Source of the DNA: Chitinophagales bacterium
Lineage (GTDB): Bacteria > Bacteroidota > Bacteroidia > Chitinophagales > UBA2359
Assembly (NCBI GenBank): GCA_020629335.1
Contig: JAHDDN010000225.1
Coordinates: 1-8,681, forward strand
Direction of reading: 5' to 3'
DNA length: 8,681 bases
Below are positions 1 to 6,381 of this stretch, one piece after another; positions within the stretch are counted from its first letter, which is position 1; each line of letters opens with the position of its first letter. Position numbers and translations under genes: made by a program. The notes beneath the pieces are model-generated. The model was given only the letters and a program-made list of their open reading frames with translations, was not told the origin of the DNA and made no database searches.

Positions 1-103
1 TGCGGGGACGAGGCAATTGATTAACATCCCAAGACAAACCTTTTAAATCACGAATATATTTCAATAAAGCAGACAAATTACTAGCGTGTAGCGATGAGCG
101 CAT
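1..103 (-). CDS. Possible 5' end of an unidentified gene, cut by the left window edge
   Basis: On the minus strand a frame opens with ATG at 103-101 and stays open for 34 codons to the window edge; an in-frame TAG lies 12 bases before the ATG. The predicted peptide begins MRSSLHASNLSALLKYIRDL and goes on through KGLSW and NQLPRPR, a plausible amphipathic helix followed by a basic stretch. I do not recognise the family. The ATG lies inside one arm of the 89-273 inverted repeat, so the frame may be accidental or the repeat may have landed at the gene's 5' end. No promoter or ribosome binding site is evident. This is a weak call based only on an open frame and a protein-like composition. Confidence 0.2.
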   Translation of the reverse strand, partial: MRSSLHASNLSALLKYIRDLKGLSWDVNQLPRPR

Positions 104-273
104 AGTTTTTTGCTATTCGGGAGGGTGTTTGCTTAGGTCGGAATGATTTTGTGGGCGCAAGTTCGGGGCATAGATCACTGGGCGCTGACGCACTCGTGAT
201 GACAGATTTATTAGCGATAAGCGCTTATTGTGTAGTTTTTTGCTCATCGCTCATCACTATGCACTCATCGCTA
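89..273. repeat. Imperfect long inverted repeat, 18-bp arms
   Basis: The left arm at 89-106 (TAGCGATGAGCGCATAGT) is the reverse complement of the right arm at 256-273 (ACTATGCACTCATCGCTA) with one mismatch in 18. The arms enclose about 149 bases, which include a related GCGATAAGCG at 214-223 and a second inverted copy, GCTCATCGCTCATCAC, near 242. AGTTTTTTGCT follows the motif as a direct repeat at 104-114 and 234-244. The arrangement resembles low-complexity GCGATTAGC/GCGATGAGC arrays found between genes in Bacteroidota. That likeness comes from memory of such genomes, not from a search. Confidence 0.7.
217..228. repeat. Perfect 12-bp palindrome
   Basis: ATAAGCGCTTAT is identical to its own reverse complement. 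It sits in the middle of the 89-273 inverted repeat, directly beside the GCGATAAGC copy of the repeated motif, so it is probably part of the same repeat family and not an operator. No adjacent gene would be controlled by it. Confidence 0.6.
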
Positions 274-442
274 TTTTTGGCTTAGGGATGGTAGTGGTAT
301 GTGGCGTATATGGCCTGACTTACGGAACTTAGCTGGACGCAGGCTTGCCACGCAGTGGAAGACAAGTACAGCTTAGTGGAGTAGGAAGGACATAGCCACA
401 TAAGAACGGACAGCCCGACGGATGCGCTTCGCTTGCAATGTG

Positions 443-468
443 TAATGCGTAATGATTAATGCGTAATG
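443..468. repeat. Two direct copies of TAATGCGTAATG
   Basis: Identical 12-base units occupy 443-454 and 457-468, separated by two bases; each contains TAATG twice. A degenerate AATG precedes them at 437-440. This is a small tandem array of the TAATGCG type, which I associate with intergenic spacers in Bacteroidota. It has no apparent coding role. Confidence 0.7.
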
Positions 469-705
469 TTTGGTTTCTGCTGCGCACTTTGCTCTTATGA
501 GCGCAGGCGGAAGCCCCAAAAAATAAGATTCTATTTGCTAAGAAGAATAAATCTTGAAAAAATGGGGATAAAAACCAAAGCTTATATTACTTTACTTAAG
601 TAGGTAGATGGACAGAATTACTCTTAATTACAACTGGCTCTTTTTCACTTATGCTACGTTATTTTTATCAGCCATAGCACGTTATGCCTTCAAAAAATGC
701 CTTAC

Positions 706-723
706 CTAAGAAAAGCCCCTTAG
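706..723 (-). terminator. Weak candidate terminator after the propeller gene
   Basis: Downstream of the stop codon at 754, the minus strand carries CTAAG and CTTAG arms (719-723 and 706-710) around an 8-base loop, and a run of six T follows about ten bases later. The stem is only five base pairs and the T-run is displaced, so this is a possible terminator at best. Confidence 0.25.
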
Positions 724-753
724 TCAAAAGATAATTTAATTTTGTCCACTTAC

Positions 754-2742
754 TTACCTCTTTAAAACAACTATTTCACCTCTTGAGTTTTGATCAGGAA
801 ATTTCAAAATGCCAATATACTTGTTATAAAAACCAAGCAATTTTCCTACAAAACCGAATGGAGCAATTTCATAAACAGTTGAAATATGCTCAAATTTATC
901 ATTCCAAATCAATAGATCGTCATTGATGATCAATGAGAAATATTTTCCATTCTCCCAAAAAGCAATGTCCTTAATTTTGTGCCCTCTATTCTTCAAGTAC
1001 TTGACTCCCTTTACTTCATAAATTAAGGCATCGGGCATTTTTTTTAAATAGGCTGCATTGGGGATTAGCTCTACTCTCTTTTTATCTGGCAGTGTCCAAG
1101 CGACATATTTGCCATGATCAGCGCCTGCAATGATATACTTTTCATTGGGCGAAAATTTTGCGGGATAAACCCCAAAATTGTGATTAATGTCATTGTAATA
1201 TTGCTCCTTATAATTTTTCATATAAGTTGTATGTCCCCATAAAACATCATGGTTCATTGTTTCTAAATCAAACAGTTTTGATTTCACGTAGTAGAAAAAA
1301 GTAAATAGATATTTATTCGAAGGGGAAATAGCATGGTAATTATTTAGGTACCAAAGTCCTCCTGTATCGTTCACATTATTATCCTTTAGTTGAGCGATCT
1401 CATTGCCATCATAATCAATAATAGAAATATAACTGGAATACTTATAGAGGAGAATCCATTGTTTTTTGATGATTATGTCTAAGGGCCTTAATGTTACGGC
1501 TAACTTTTTGACTAGGTTGTAAGTTTTGTCATAAAACACCACATAACTTTCCTTTTCATATATGGCATAAGCTATAAATCGCTCTGCTTTTTCATCATAT
1601 CTAATTGGTATGGAAAAATGAGATCCCAAGGGCTTATTTTTTGAACCTGCATCGGGAAGTTCTAATTTAAAACAGTCTAAATCCTGATTGATTAAATATT
1701 GATTGGCAAAGAATAAGTTACAATTTCCAAGATAACCAACATGAACTTCACGAGTATGAGTTTTGCCTTGCGTATCTAACTCCAATTCCAGTAATAATGT
1801 CCCATCATTTTCCCAAATAGTAATAAATCCGTCTTTAGTATTTCGATCTTTATGGCCAACGATTAAGCGGCCTGATGGAGATATACAAAATGAGTTGATT
1901 CGTCTTGAAGGTTTTGGTAAAGAAAAAACTTCCTTGAATTTCAAATTGGTTTCTGGAAAATCTATTTCAATATTTTGAAAGGAGGACGTAATCGCTAAAG
2001 GTTTGGGAATTTCGAAATCAAGGTCAAAGAATTGCTTTCCGCCCTTTGCTATGTTTTTAATCATATTAATGGCCCCTGGATGATCTTGCCCTTTTTCACT
2101 TCTATATTTATTCAGTCTTTGGCTTAGTGTATCGTAAATCAAGTTATACTCGATCTTTGCTTTTTCTAATTCCGCTTGAAAAACCAACAAATTAGCATAG
2201 TTAAAGTCTATGATTCTGTCCTTTTTTTTAAACCCTTCAAGATGAGTACAATTATCTTCAATTTTAGTAAGCAGTAATTCAAAGTCATTATCAAAATAGC
2301 CTTCTATACTTTTAGCTGCGACACCTCTATTTTTGGCTAAAGCAGTAAGCATATTGCTTTTGAATTGCTGAGAAGGAGTAGGCGTAAAAAAATCAGATGA
2401 CTCAAAAACATCGAATTGAATTTCCTGATAGCATTTTTCCATCCCTAAGGATTTAACTAAATTGGGTTTAGTCTCAAAATTCGATTCATGCCATTTCTCA
2501 AACTTTGAACATTTGATAGTCGTTCGTAAATCAAAATAAAAAAGCAATTTTTCCGACTCCTCTCTATAAACTAAAGAGGGCGTAGATATACTAGGAGTTA
2601 TACTAACGTCAAAGCCATTAAATTCCTTTACAAATAGCTTTTTTGACTTTTTATAAACGAATCCTTTTTCTAAAAACCTTGGGCTTATATCATTTTCTAT
2701 TATGACATCAAAAACTCTTCTAAGTGCTTTTTTTCGAAGCAT
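754..2742 (-). CDS. DUF4304-like domain fused to a WD40-like beta-propeller; function unknown
   Basis: This is a 662-residue protein with no signal peptide or membrane segment, so probably cytoplasmic. Residues about 8-130 start with a helix, then LEKGFVYKKSKKLFVKEF and FYFDLRTTIKC. That order matches DUF4304-type domains (helix, GF.rkg..F.r, beta strands), which are often found near toxin-immunity or hypothetical genes. Residues about 150-240 are helical and charged. From about 280 to the end come propeller-blade-like stretches, for example CISPSGRLIVGHKD followed by ITIW, AKFSPNEKYIIAGADHGKYV followed by AW, and IAFWENGKYFSL followed by LLIW, so a seven-blade-like fold is plausible. The ATG at 2742 is preceded directly by an in-frame TAA and lies inside the end of the upstream small gene (23-bp overlap). 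This suggests co-transcription and translational coupling. The function is unknown: propellers are usually binding scaffolds, and no catalytic motif is visible. Domain calls are from pattern reading only. Confidence 0.85.
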   Translation of the reverse strand: MLRKKALRRVFDVIIENDISPRFLEKGFVYKKSKKLFVKEFNGFDVSITPSISTPSLVYREESEKLLFYFDLRTTIKCSKFEKWHESNFETKPNLVKSLGMEKCYQEIQFDVFESSDFFTPTPSQQFKSNMLTALAKNRGVAAKSIEGYFDNDFELLLTKIEDNCTHLEGFKKKDRIIDFNYANLLVFQAELEKAKIEYNLIYDTLSQRLNKYRSEKGQDHPGAINMIKNIAKGGKQFFDLDFEIPKPLAITSSFQNIEIDFPETNLKFKEVFSLPKPSRRINSFCISPSGRLIVGHKDRNTKDGFITIWENDGTLLLELELDTQGKTHTREVHVGYLGNCNLFFANQYLINQDLDCFKLELPDAGSKNKPLGSHFSIPIRYDEKAERFIAYAIYEKESYVVFYDKTYNLVKKLAVTLRPLDIIIKKQWILLYKYSSYISIIDYDGNEIAQLKDNNVNDTGGLWYLNNYHAISPSNKYLFTFFYYVKSKLFDLETMNHDVLWGHTTYMKNYKEQYYNDINHNFGVYPAKFSPNEKYIIAGADHGKYVAWTLPDKKRVELIPNAAYLKKMPDALIYEVKGVKYLKNRGHKIKDIAFWENGKYFSLIINDDLLIWNDKFEHISTVYEIAPFGFVGKLLGFYNKYIGILKFPDQNSRGEIVVLKR

Positions 2743-3034
2743 TTAATTCATTTTTTATTTGTTGTTTTTTTGTTGTTTTTTTGGCATTAATTGACTCTTC
2801 TACTTCTTTAAGATTCTGTTTTTGGTTTTGTGAATTTTTATAAATTCCACTCATCAAAAGTAAGGGAATGAAAATATAAATAAAACCAATCCCATTCTTT
2901 GCAATTCCATAAAGCATAACACCTAATAAAACCCCTATTAATACGGCTGAAATGATTTCATTCTTTTTGATCTTGTTTTCTTCTATCAATAATTCTTCAA
3001 GTGTCAATTTGGAGTAATCCTTCTTATCCAACAT
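2720..3034 (-). CDS. Small two-helix membrane protein, unknown function
   Basis: The gene encodes 104 residues. A short charged start contains KLTLEELLIEENKIKKNE. Two hydrophobic segments follow, at about 27-45 (IISAVLIGVLLGVMLYGIA) and 50-65 (IGFIYIFIPLLLMSGI), separated by a tight KNG turn. The tail is strongly basic and lysine-rich, so positive-inside logic puts both ends in the cytoplasm. The layout (a TxEEL helix, a hairpin of two membrane helices and a charged tail) recurs in small Bacteroidota proteins of unknown role. The gene overlaps the following propeller gene by 23 bp, so the two are probably one transcription unit. The tail is encoded across an 11-bp tandem duplication with two runs of seven A, a slippage-prone spot. 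The start was chosen because it is the only ATG giving the whole leader, and a 235-bp spacer precedes it. Confidence 0.75.
   Translation of the reverse strand: MLDKKDYSKLTLEELLIEENKIKKNEIISAVLIGVLLGVMLYGIAKNGIGFIYIFIPLLLMSGIYKNSQNQKQNLKEVEESINAKKTTKKQQIKNELNASKKST
2761..2782. repeat. 11-bp tandem duplication with two seven-base homopolymers
   Basis: GTTGTTTTTTT occurs twice back to back (2761-2771 and 2772-2782). It encodes the KKTTKKQQ part of the small membrane protein's tail. Each unit contains T7 on the plus strand (A7 in the mRNA), so length changes by slippage would shift the last 20 or so residues just before the downstream gene's start. Confidence 0.85.
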
Positions 3035-3088
3035 ACTTCTATATTAATTTTTGATTTGTAGTAACAGTCAATATGCATTTAAATCCTT

Positions 3089-3130
3089 AGGGATAAAACA
3101 TAGATAAACGTCCATTTTGAGGTCATCCCT
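3089..3130. repeat. 42-bp element, copy 1, bounded by AGGGAT and ATCCCT
   Basis: Six-base inverted ends (AGGGAT at 3089-3094, ATCCCT at 3125-3130) enclose 30 bases. Aligned without gaps to the copy at 3194-3235, 31 of 42 positions match by hand count, and both ends and the central TTTTGA are conserved. The short stem is less convincing as a hairpin than that of copy 2. Confidence 0.55.
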
Positions 3131-3144
3131 TGCGTAAATATAAA

Positions 3145-3152
3145 CAAATTTA
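3145..3152 (-). promoter_or_regulatory. Candidate -7 box upstream of the small membrane protein gene
   Basis: TAAATTTG on the minus strand fits the Bacteroidota -7 consensus TAnnTTTG exactly and lies about 110 bases before the ATG at 3034, which would leave a roughly 100-base leader containing 42-bp element copy 1. No TTTG-type -33 box is seen at the expected distance: the nearest TTTTTG is too close. In such AT-rich sequence a chance match is likely. Confidence 0.2.
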
Positions 3153-3193
3153 TTAAAGACAAAAAGTCTATTGGCGGCTTTTCCTAATAGATA

Positions 3194-3235
3194 AGGGATG
3201 AAGCCTAAATACAGTTACGTTTTGACTTCATCCCT
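3194..3235 (-). repeat. 42-bp element, copy 2; 10-bp hairpin downstream of the C25-like gene
   Basis: AGGGATGAAG at 3194-3203 and CTTCATCCCT at 3226-3235 are perfect reverse complements, giving a 10-bp stem around a 22-base loop. It begins about 35 bases after the stop codon at 3270, where a terminator would be expected, but no T-run follows on the minus strand. It could protect the transcript's 3' end or be a dispersed palindromic repeat. The second reading is favoured because a diverged copy of exactly the same length lies 105 bp away. Confidence 0.65.
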
Positions 3236-3269
3236 AAACTTAAAAAACTTTTCAAGAAGATCGAACTAA

Positions 3270-6200
3270 TTATTTAGCCACGATTATTTTTGTTACTACA
3301 AATTGCTTTGAATTTAAATCGACTAATTTCAAGAGGTAAGTTCCATTTTGGAATTCTTTCATAGAAATATCCGTTATGTTTTTTTGTTTTAAAACTAATT
3401 GGCCTGCTTCATTAAACAGATTGATTTCAAAATTTAAGTTATTAGCTCCAGAAATATTTAATCGCTCAGAAACAGGATTAGGGTATATATTGATAATCGA
3501 ATTTCCGATTTCGTGAGTTGAGGTCATCGAAAGTTCTCCATCACAATCTTCATCTATATCATTATCAGGAATCTCCTCAGCATCTGGATTAATTGTTGCG
3601 TTGTCATCATTGCAATCGTCTGCTAATAAAAAGCCATCTTCGTCTAAGTCATCATCTAAGGTTTGTGGATTGCAATCATCATCTATGCCATTATAAGTTA
3701 GCTCGGACTGATTGGGATTAATTTCTGCGTTTTCGTCATTACAATCGTCTGCTAATAAAAAGCCATCTTGATCTAAGTCATCGTCTAAGGTTTGTGGATT
3801 GCAATCATCATCTATGCCATTATAAGCTATCTCTGACTGGTTTGGGTTAATTGCCGCATTAGTATCATCGCAGTCCTCATTAAAATCATAGCCATCTCCG
3901 TCCATGTCCTTAGGAATACAAGATATTGAAAATATCCCATTACCTACATTATTAATAATTTCACTGCAACTTGTAGCATCACGAATTACAATCAAAGAAC
4001 TCGTATAAAAAGGAGGATTCGGTTCAAAAATAAAATCAAGGCTACATCCTTCTGTCGTAGCAATTAGTTCACCAACAGGGCCATTAGGCGCATTAGAGTA
4101 ATCACTATATTGATAAACAGAAATAGACATTGGCCATTTAGTAGGCTTATATCCATCACAAATATCTATCCGAAAGCCCGTATTAGTGAATGGGAAAGCC
4201 GACGAGAAAGCTTGATTGGGATAGACCAAGAATGGATGATAACTATTAGAAATACTATCACAGCCGCTTGTCAAGGCCATTTGCAAATAGGCTTCATCTA
4301 CTGTTCCTGTAAAAGTTGGACATTCTGGATTTAATTCATCTGAGCCATTACAATTCTCATCGACCCCATTATTTTCTATTTCTTGCGCACCTGGATATAT
4401 CTGATTATTTTGGTCATCACAATCTTCTGCTAAAACATAACCGTCATTGTCCAAATCATCGTCAAGTGTCGCAGGGTTGCAATCGTCATCTATGCCATTA
4501 TATGGAATTTCAATTGTTGAAGAATTTACCTGACTATTCGTATCATCACAATCTTCTCCGATCGGAAAGCCATCATTATCACTATCAACTAATTCGTTTA
4601 GCATAGATGCTGATATGCTTGTTCCTTTCCCTGTACTTTCATTATAATAAGATCCACTTAGTGTTTCTTCTAATTTCTCTGCCTTGACCAAATACTCAAT
4701 TTCTCCCAAAGTAGGAATATTGTCATCCAAAAAATTAGGGGTTCCAACAGCTGTTGAACCTATTTTTACAAAAGCCAAATCTGATTCATATTTTCTATAG
4801 ATATTGTATCGAAGAATATCGGTCAACACACTAGGTTCTTGCCAATCAATTATAACTCCAGCATCTGTATATTCAACATTTACATTTGAAACGGGGTGTA
4901 CAGTATTCATTCTCAGTGTTGGATCTCCTAATAAAGTAATATGTGGCATTTGAGCATATGAACTTCCTACTAAGAGTGTATCCATACTTCCATCAGGATT
5001 ATTAGCTGCTGATATACTAATTGAATAGATTCCATCATCATTATGAGACAATTTAGTTTGTGCGCCAATATTAGTTCCTAAACCCATGTGAAAAAATGAC
5101 CAATTTGGACGTGCTCCCCAACAACTCGTTAAAATACTTCCTGAGCCTAAAGATGATCTTAGAAAATTATTACTTGTCCGCCAATCACCAAAGTAACTAC
5201 CAAAAAGCATGGTAAATACTCCTTGTAGTGAATCTGTTGTCATCTGGCTGGTATTAGAGATACCAGCAGCTCCAGTGTAATTACCAGAACCCGCACCAAA
5301 AGACCAAATATAACTATCATTCAAAAGAGAATCTCGATATCCTTCGTATTGTATACTATCTGTCCCTAATAATATTGCAAAGTCTCTGCGTGCATTTAGG
5401 TCATATCCGTCATTAAAATTTTCTTGAATGACCGCCTGCATTTTCGGTGTAAAGTGCTTATTACGGAAAGCATGATTTTTATCAAAGTATTGCTGATATA
5501 ACTCTATTTCACTTTCTGTAAAGGCTGGCATATCGTGAAAATCCAATCTCCCAATTTGAAGTTCCATTTCTTTATAGGTCGAGCCATATTCTGCTATAGT
5601 ATCTAACTGAAAATCAAAATAACCTCCAGCCTTCCAAGTGGTACTTAATCCTCCATAATACGCATCTGCAGCCCAATAATTATGGTCACTATGACCATCT
5701 GGCGATCCTAAAACTGCGTTGATTGGTATAGCGATACGGCCCAAGAGAAACAGTGCTTCCAGTCCTTCTTCCTGATGATACTCATCCATTACAATCCCAC
5801 GAATTTCTTTCATAGGAGTATCCTCACTAAGATTGATTTGTTCCACTGCCCAACCGTCTCCAATCACATCTTCTTTCCATCGTTCTATTTTTTCAGACAA
5901 GGCATCTGCAATATCATTTTCAACCAATAGCAGTAAGCGGCCTCGATAAATCGGGCTTGGAATTTCATGACCGGCATAAACATTGGCATATTGCAACAAA
6001 TTATCATAACCGATTTCTGGACCGAAAGAACTTATTTGGTACTCATAAGCTTTTCCAAGCTCAGAACCAGTATCAACGAATTGTGTATCGCTGAAACTGC
6101 TGTCAATAACCGTCCATTCTTCTTCTTCCAATGCCTTTCGCTTGATGCTGAATTCAATATCTAATGGTTCAGGCCAATTGAGCACTGTAAATCCTGTATT

Positions 6201-6314
6201 TGCTTCTTGAGTTACAAAAACAGAATTCACTGGATCAGTTTGGGCTAATGCTACTTGATGAAAGAGTAACAATAGGAAAATAACTGTACTTGAATTGATA
6301 ATAAGGTTTTGCAT
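3270..6314 (-). CDS. Secreted C25/gingipain-like protein with MopE-type metal-binding repeats and a T9SS sorting domain
   Basis: This complete 1014-residue protein starts with a signal peptide (MQNLIINSS, hydrophobic VIFLLLLFHQVALA, probable cleavage after residue 24). A fibronectin III-like domain follows (about 28-100). Residues about 120-470 resemble the peptidase C25 fold, with SDHNYWAADAYYGG (209-222) and ELQIGRLDF (251-259) matching the family's SDyyYad...vGR elements. The usual catalytic HG and C are not at the expected places: FGAGSGNY (339-346) and FGSYFGDW (371-378) stand there instead. Proteolysis is therefore doubtful, and Ser373 or Cys398 are untested alternatives. A second fibronectin-like domain spans about 473-570. 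Five MopE-like units (DxDxDGF...EDCDD...YNGIDDDC) lie at about 577-657 and 803-926, probably binding calcium. They are separated by an unknown Cys-containing domain (about 664-800). Residues about 934-1014 (IYPNPVSERLNI... to VTKIIVAK) form a type A C-terminal sorting domain for export and surface attachment by T9SS. No promoter match was convincing. Confidence 0.92.
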   Translation of the reverse strand: MQNLIINSSTVIFLLLLFHQVALAQTDPVNSVFVTQEANTGFTVLNWPEPLDIEFSIKRKALEEEEWTVIDSSFSDTQFVDTGSELGKAYEYQISSFGPEIGYDNLLQYANVYAGHEIPSPIYRGRLLLLVENDIADALSEKIERWKEDVIGDGWAVEQINLSEDTPMKEIRGIVMDEYHQEEGLEALFLLGRIAIPINAVLGSPDGHSDHNYWAADAYYGGLSTTWKAGGYFDFQLDTIAEYGSTYKEMELQIGRLDFHDMPAFTESEIELYQQYFDKNHAFRNKHFTPKMQAVIQENFNDGYDLNARRDFAILLGTDSIQYEGYRDSLLNDSYIWSFGAGSGNYTGAAGISNTSQMTTDSLQGVFTMLFGSYFGDWRTSNNFLRSSLGSGSILTSCWGARPNWSFFHMGLGTNIGAQTKLSHNDDGIYSISISAANNPDGSMDTLLVGSSYAQMPHITLLGDPTLRMNTVHPVSNVNVEYTDAGVIIDWQEPSVLTDILRYNIYRKYESDLAFVKIGSTAVGTPNFLDDNIPTLGEIEYLVKAEKLEETLSGSYYNESTGKGTSISASMLNELVDSDNDGFPIGEDCDDTNSQVNSSTIEIPYNGIDDDCNPATLDDDLDNDGYVLAEDCDDQNNQIYPGAQEIENNGVDENCNGSDELNPECPTFTGTVDEAYLQMALTSGCDSISNSYHPFLVYPNQAFSSAFPFTNTGFRIDICDGYKPTKWPMSISVYQYSDYSNAPNGPVGELIATTEGCSLDFIFEPNPPFYTSSLIVIRDATSCSEIINNVGNGIFSISCIPKDMDGDGYDFNEDCDDTNAAINPNQSEIAYNGIDDDCNPQTLDDDLDQDGFLLADDCNDENAEINPNQSELTYNGIDDDCNPQTLDDDLDEDGFLLADDCNDDNATINPDAEEIPDNDIDEDCDGELSMTSTHEIGNSIINIYPNPVSERLNISGANNLNFEINLFNEAGQLVLKQKNITDISMKEFQNGTYLLKLVDLNSKQFVVTKIIVAK
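3592..3849. repeat. 129-bp near-identical tandem repeat inside the MopE-like array
   Basis: Copies at 3592-3720 and 3721-3849 match at about 115 of 129 positions by hand alignment, including a 41-base identical core beginning at TAAGGTTTGTGG. Each encodes 43 residues, one MopE-like unit (DDLDxDGFLLADDCNDxNAxI, then NPNQSE and YNGIDDDC). The period is an exact multiple of three, so unit gain or loss keeps the frame. Similarity at the DNA level well above that between the other units points to recent duplication. Confidence 0.88.
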
Positions 6315-6381
6315 AGTGAGATTTCTCTTTTTAGGTTTAGGAATAAAAATAGCAAGTATTAAGTAATGAGTATGGAAAAAT

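Larger units (their letters stand above)
104..753. other. Gene-poor, repeat-rich intergenic stretch
   Basis: I see no convincing coding frame here on either strand. The first 400 bases are richer in G+C than the neighbouring genes and contain sequence typical of dispersed bacterial intergenic repeats, such as GGTCGGAATGAT near 137 and GTGATGACAG near 197, together with variants of a GCGATGAGC motif and TAATGCGTAATG repeats. From about 540 the composition returns to AT-rich. It then holds a 10-bp palindrome (TACTTAAGTA, 593-602) and two imperfect direct copies of ATGCTACGTTAT at about 651-662 and 674-686. No tRNA-like or rRNA-like structure was recognised. Old mobile-element debris is possible but not shown. 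Confidence 0.6.
3035..3269. other. Intergenic spacer between the small membrane protein and the C25-like gene
   Basis: This 235-base AT-rich spacer shows no coding frame. It must hold the end of the transcript from the C25-like gene (stop at 3270) and any promoter for the two-gene unit that begins at 3034. It contains two copies of a 42-bp element flanked by inverted AGGGAT/ATCCCT. It also contains one match to the Bacteroidota -7 consensus. Confidence 0.6.

Noticed and set aside
640..725. Integron attC-like site from GTTATGCC/GGCATAAC elements
   Set aside because: The core sites do not match the attC consensus and are not arranged as paired inverted arms around a variable loop.
1763..1978. 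Plus-strand open frame of 71 codons opposite the propeller gene
   Set aside because: It lies wholly within a well-supported minus-strand gene, shows no recognisable protein character and has no upstream signal.
2761..2782. Programmed -1 frameshift at A AAA AAC heptamers in the small membrane gene
   Set aside because: Neither heptamer is in the X XXY YYZ register relative to the reading frame, and the frame of the next gene has a TAA directly before its ATG, so no fusion protein would form.
3592..3849. CRISPR-like regular repetition
   Set aside because: The 129-bp units are in-frame coding repeats for a metal-binding protein module, with no short repeats separated by unique spacers.
4110..4606. 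Two plus-strand open frames of 74 and 96 codons opposite the MopE/C25-like gene
   Set aside because: The His/Tyr-rich composition is the antisense image of Asp/Asn-rich repeat codons; these are shadows.
5967..6164. Plus-strand open frame of 65 codons
   Set aside because: It is antisense to the N-terminal part of the C25-like protein, with no independent support.
3700..6300. Active secreted gingipain-type protease
   Set aside because: The expected catalytic His-Gly and Cys are absent at the aligned motifs, so only the fold-level resemblance is claimed.
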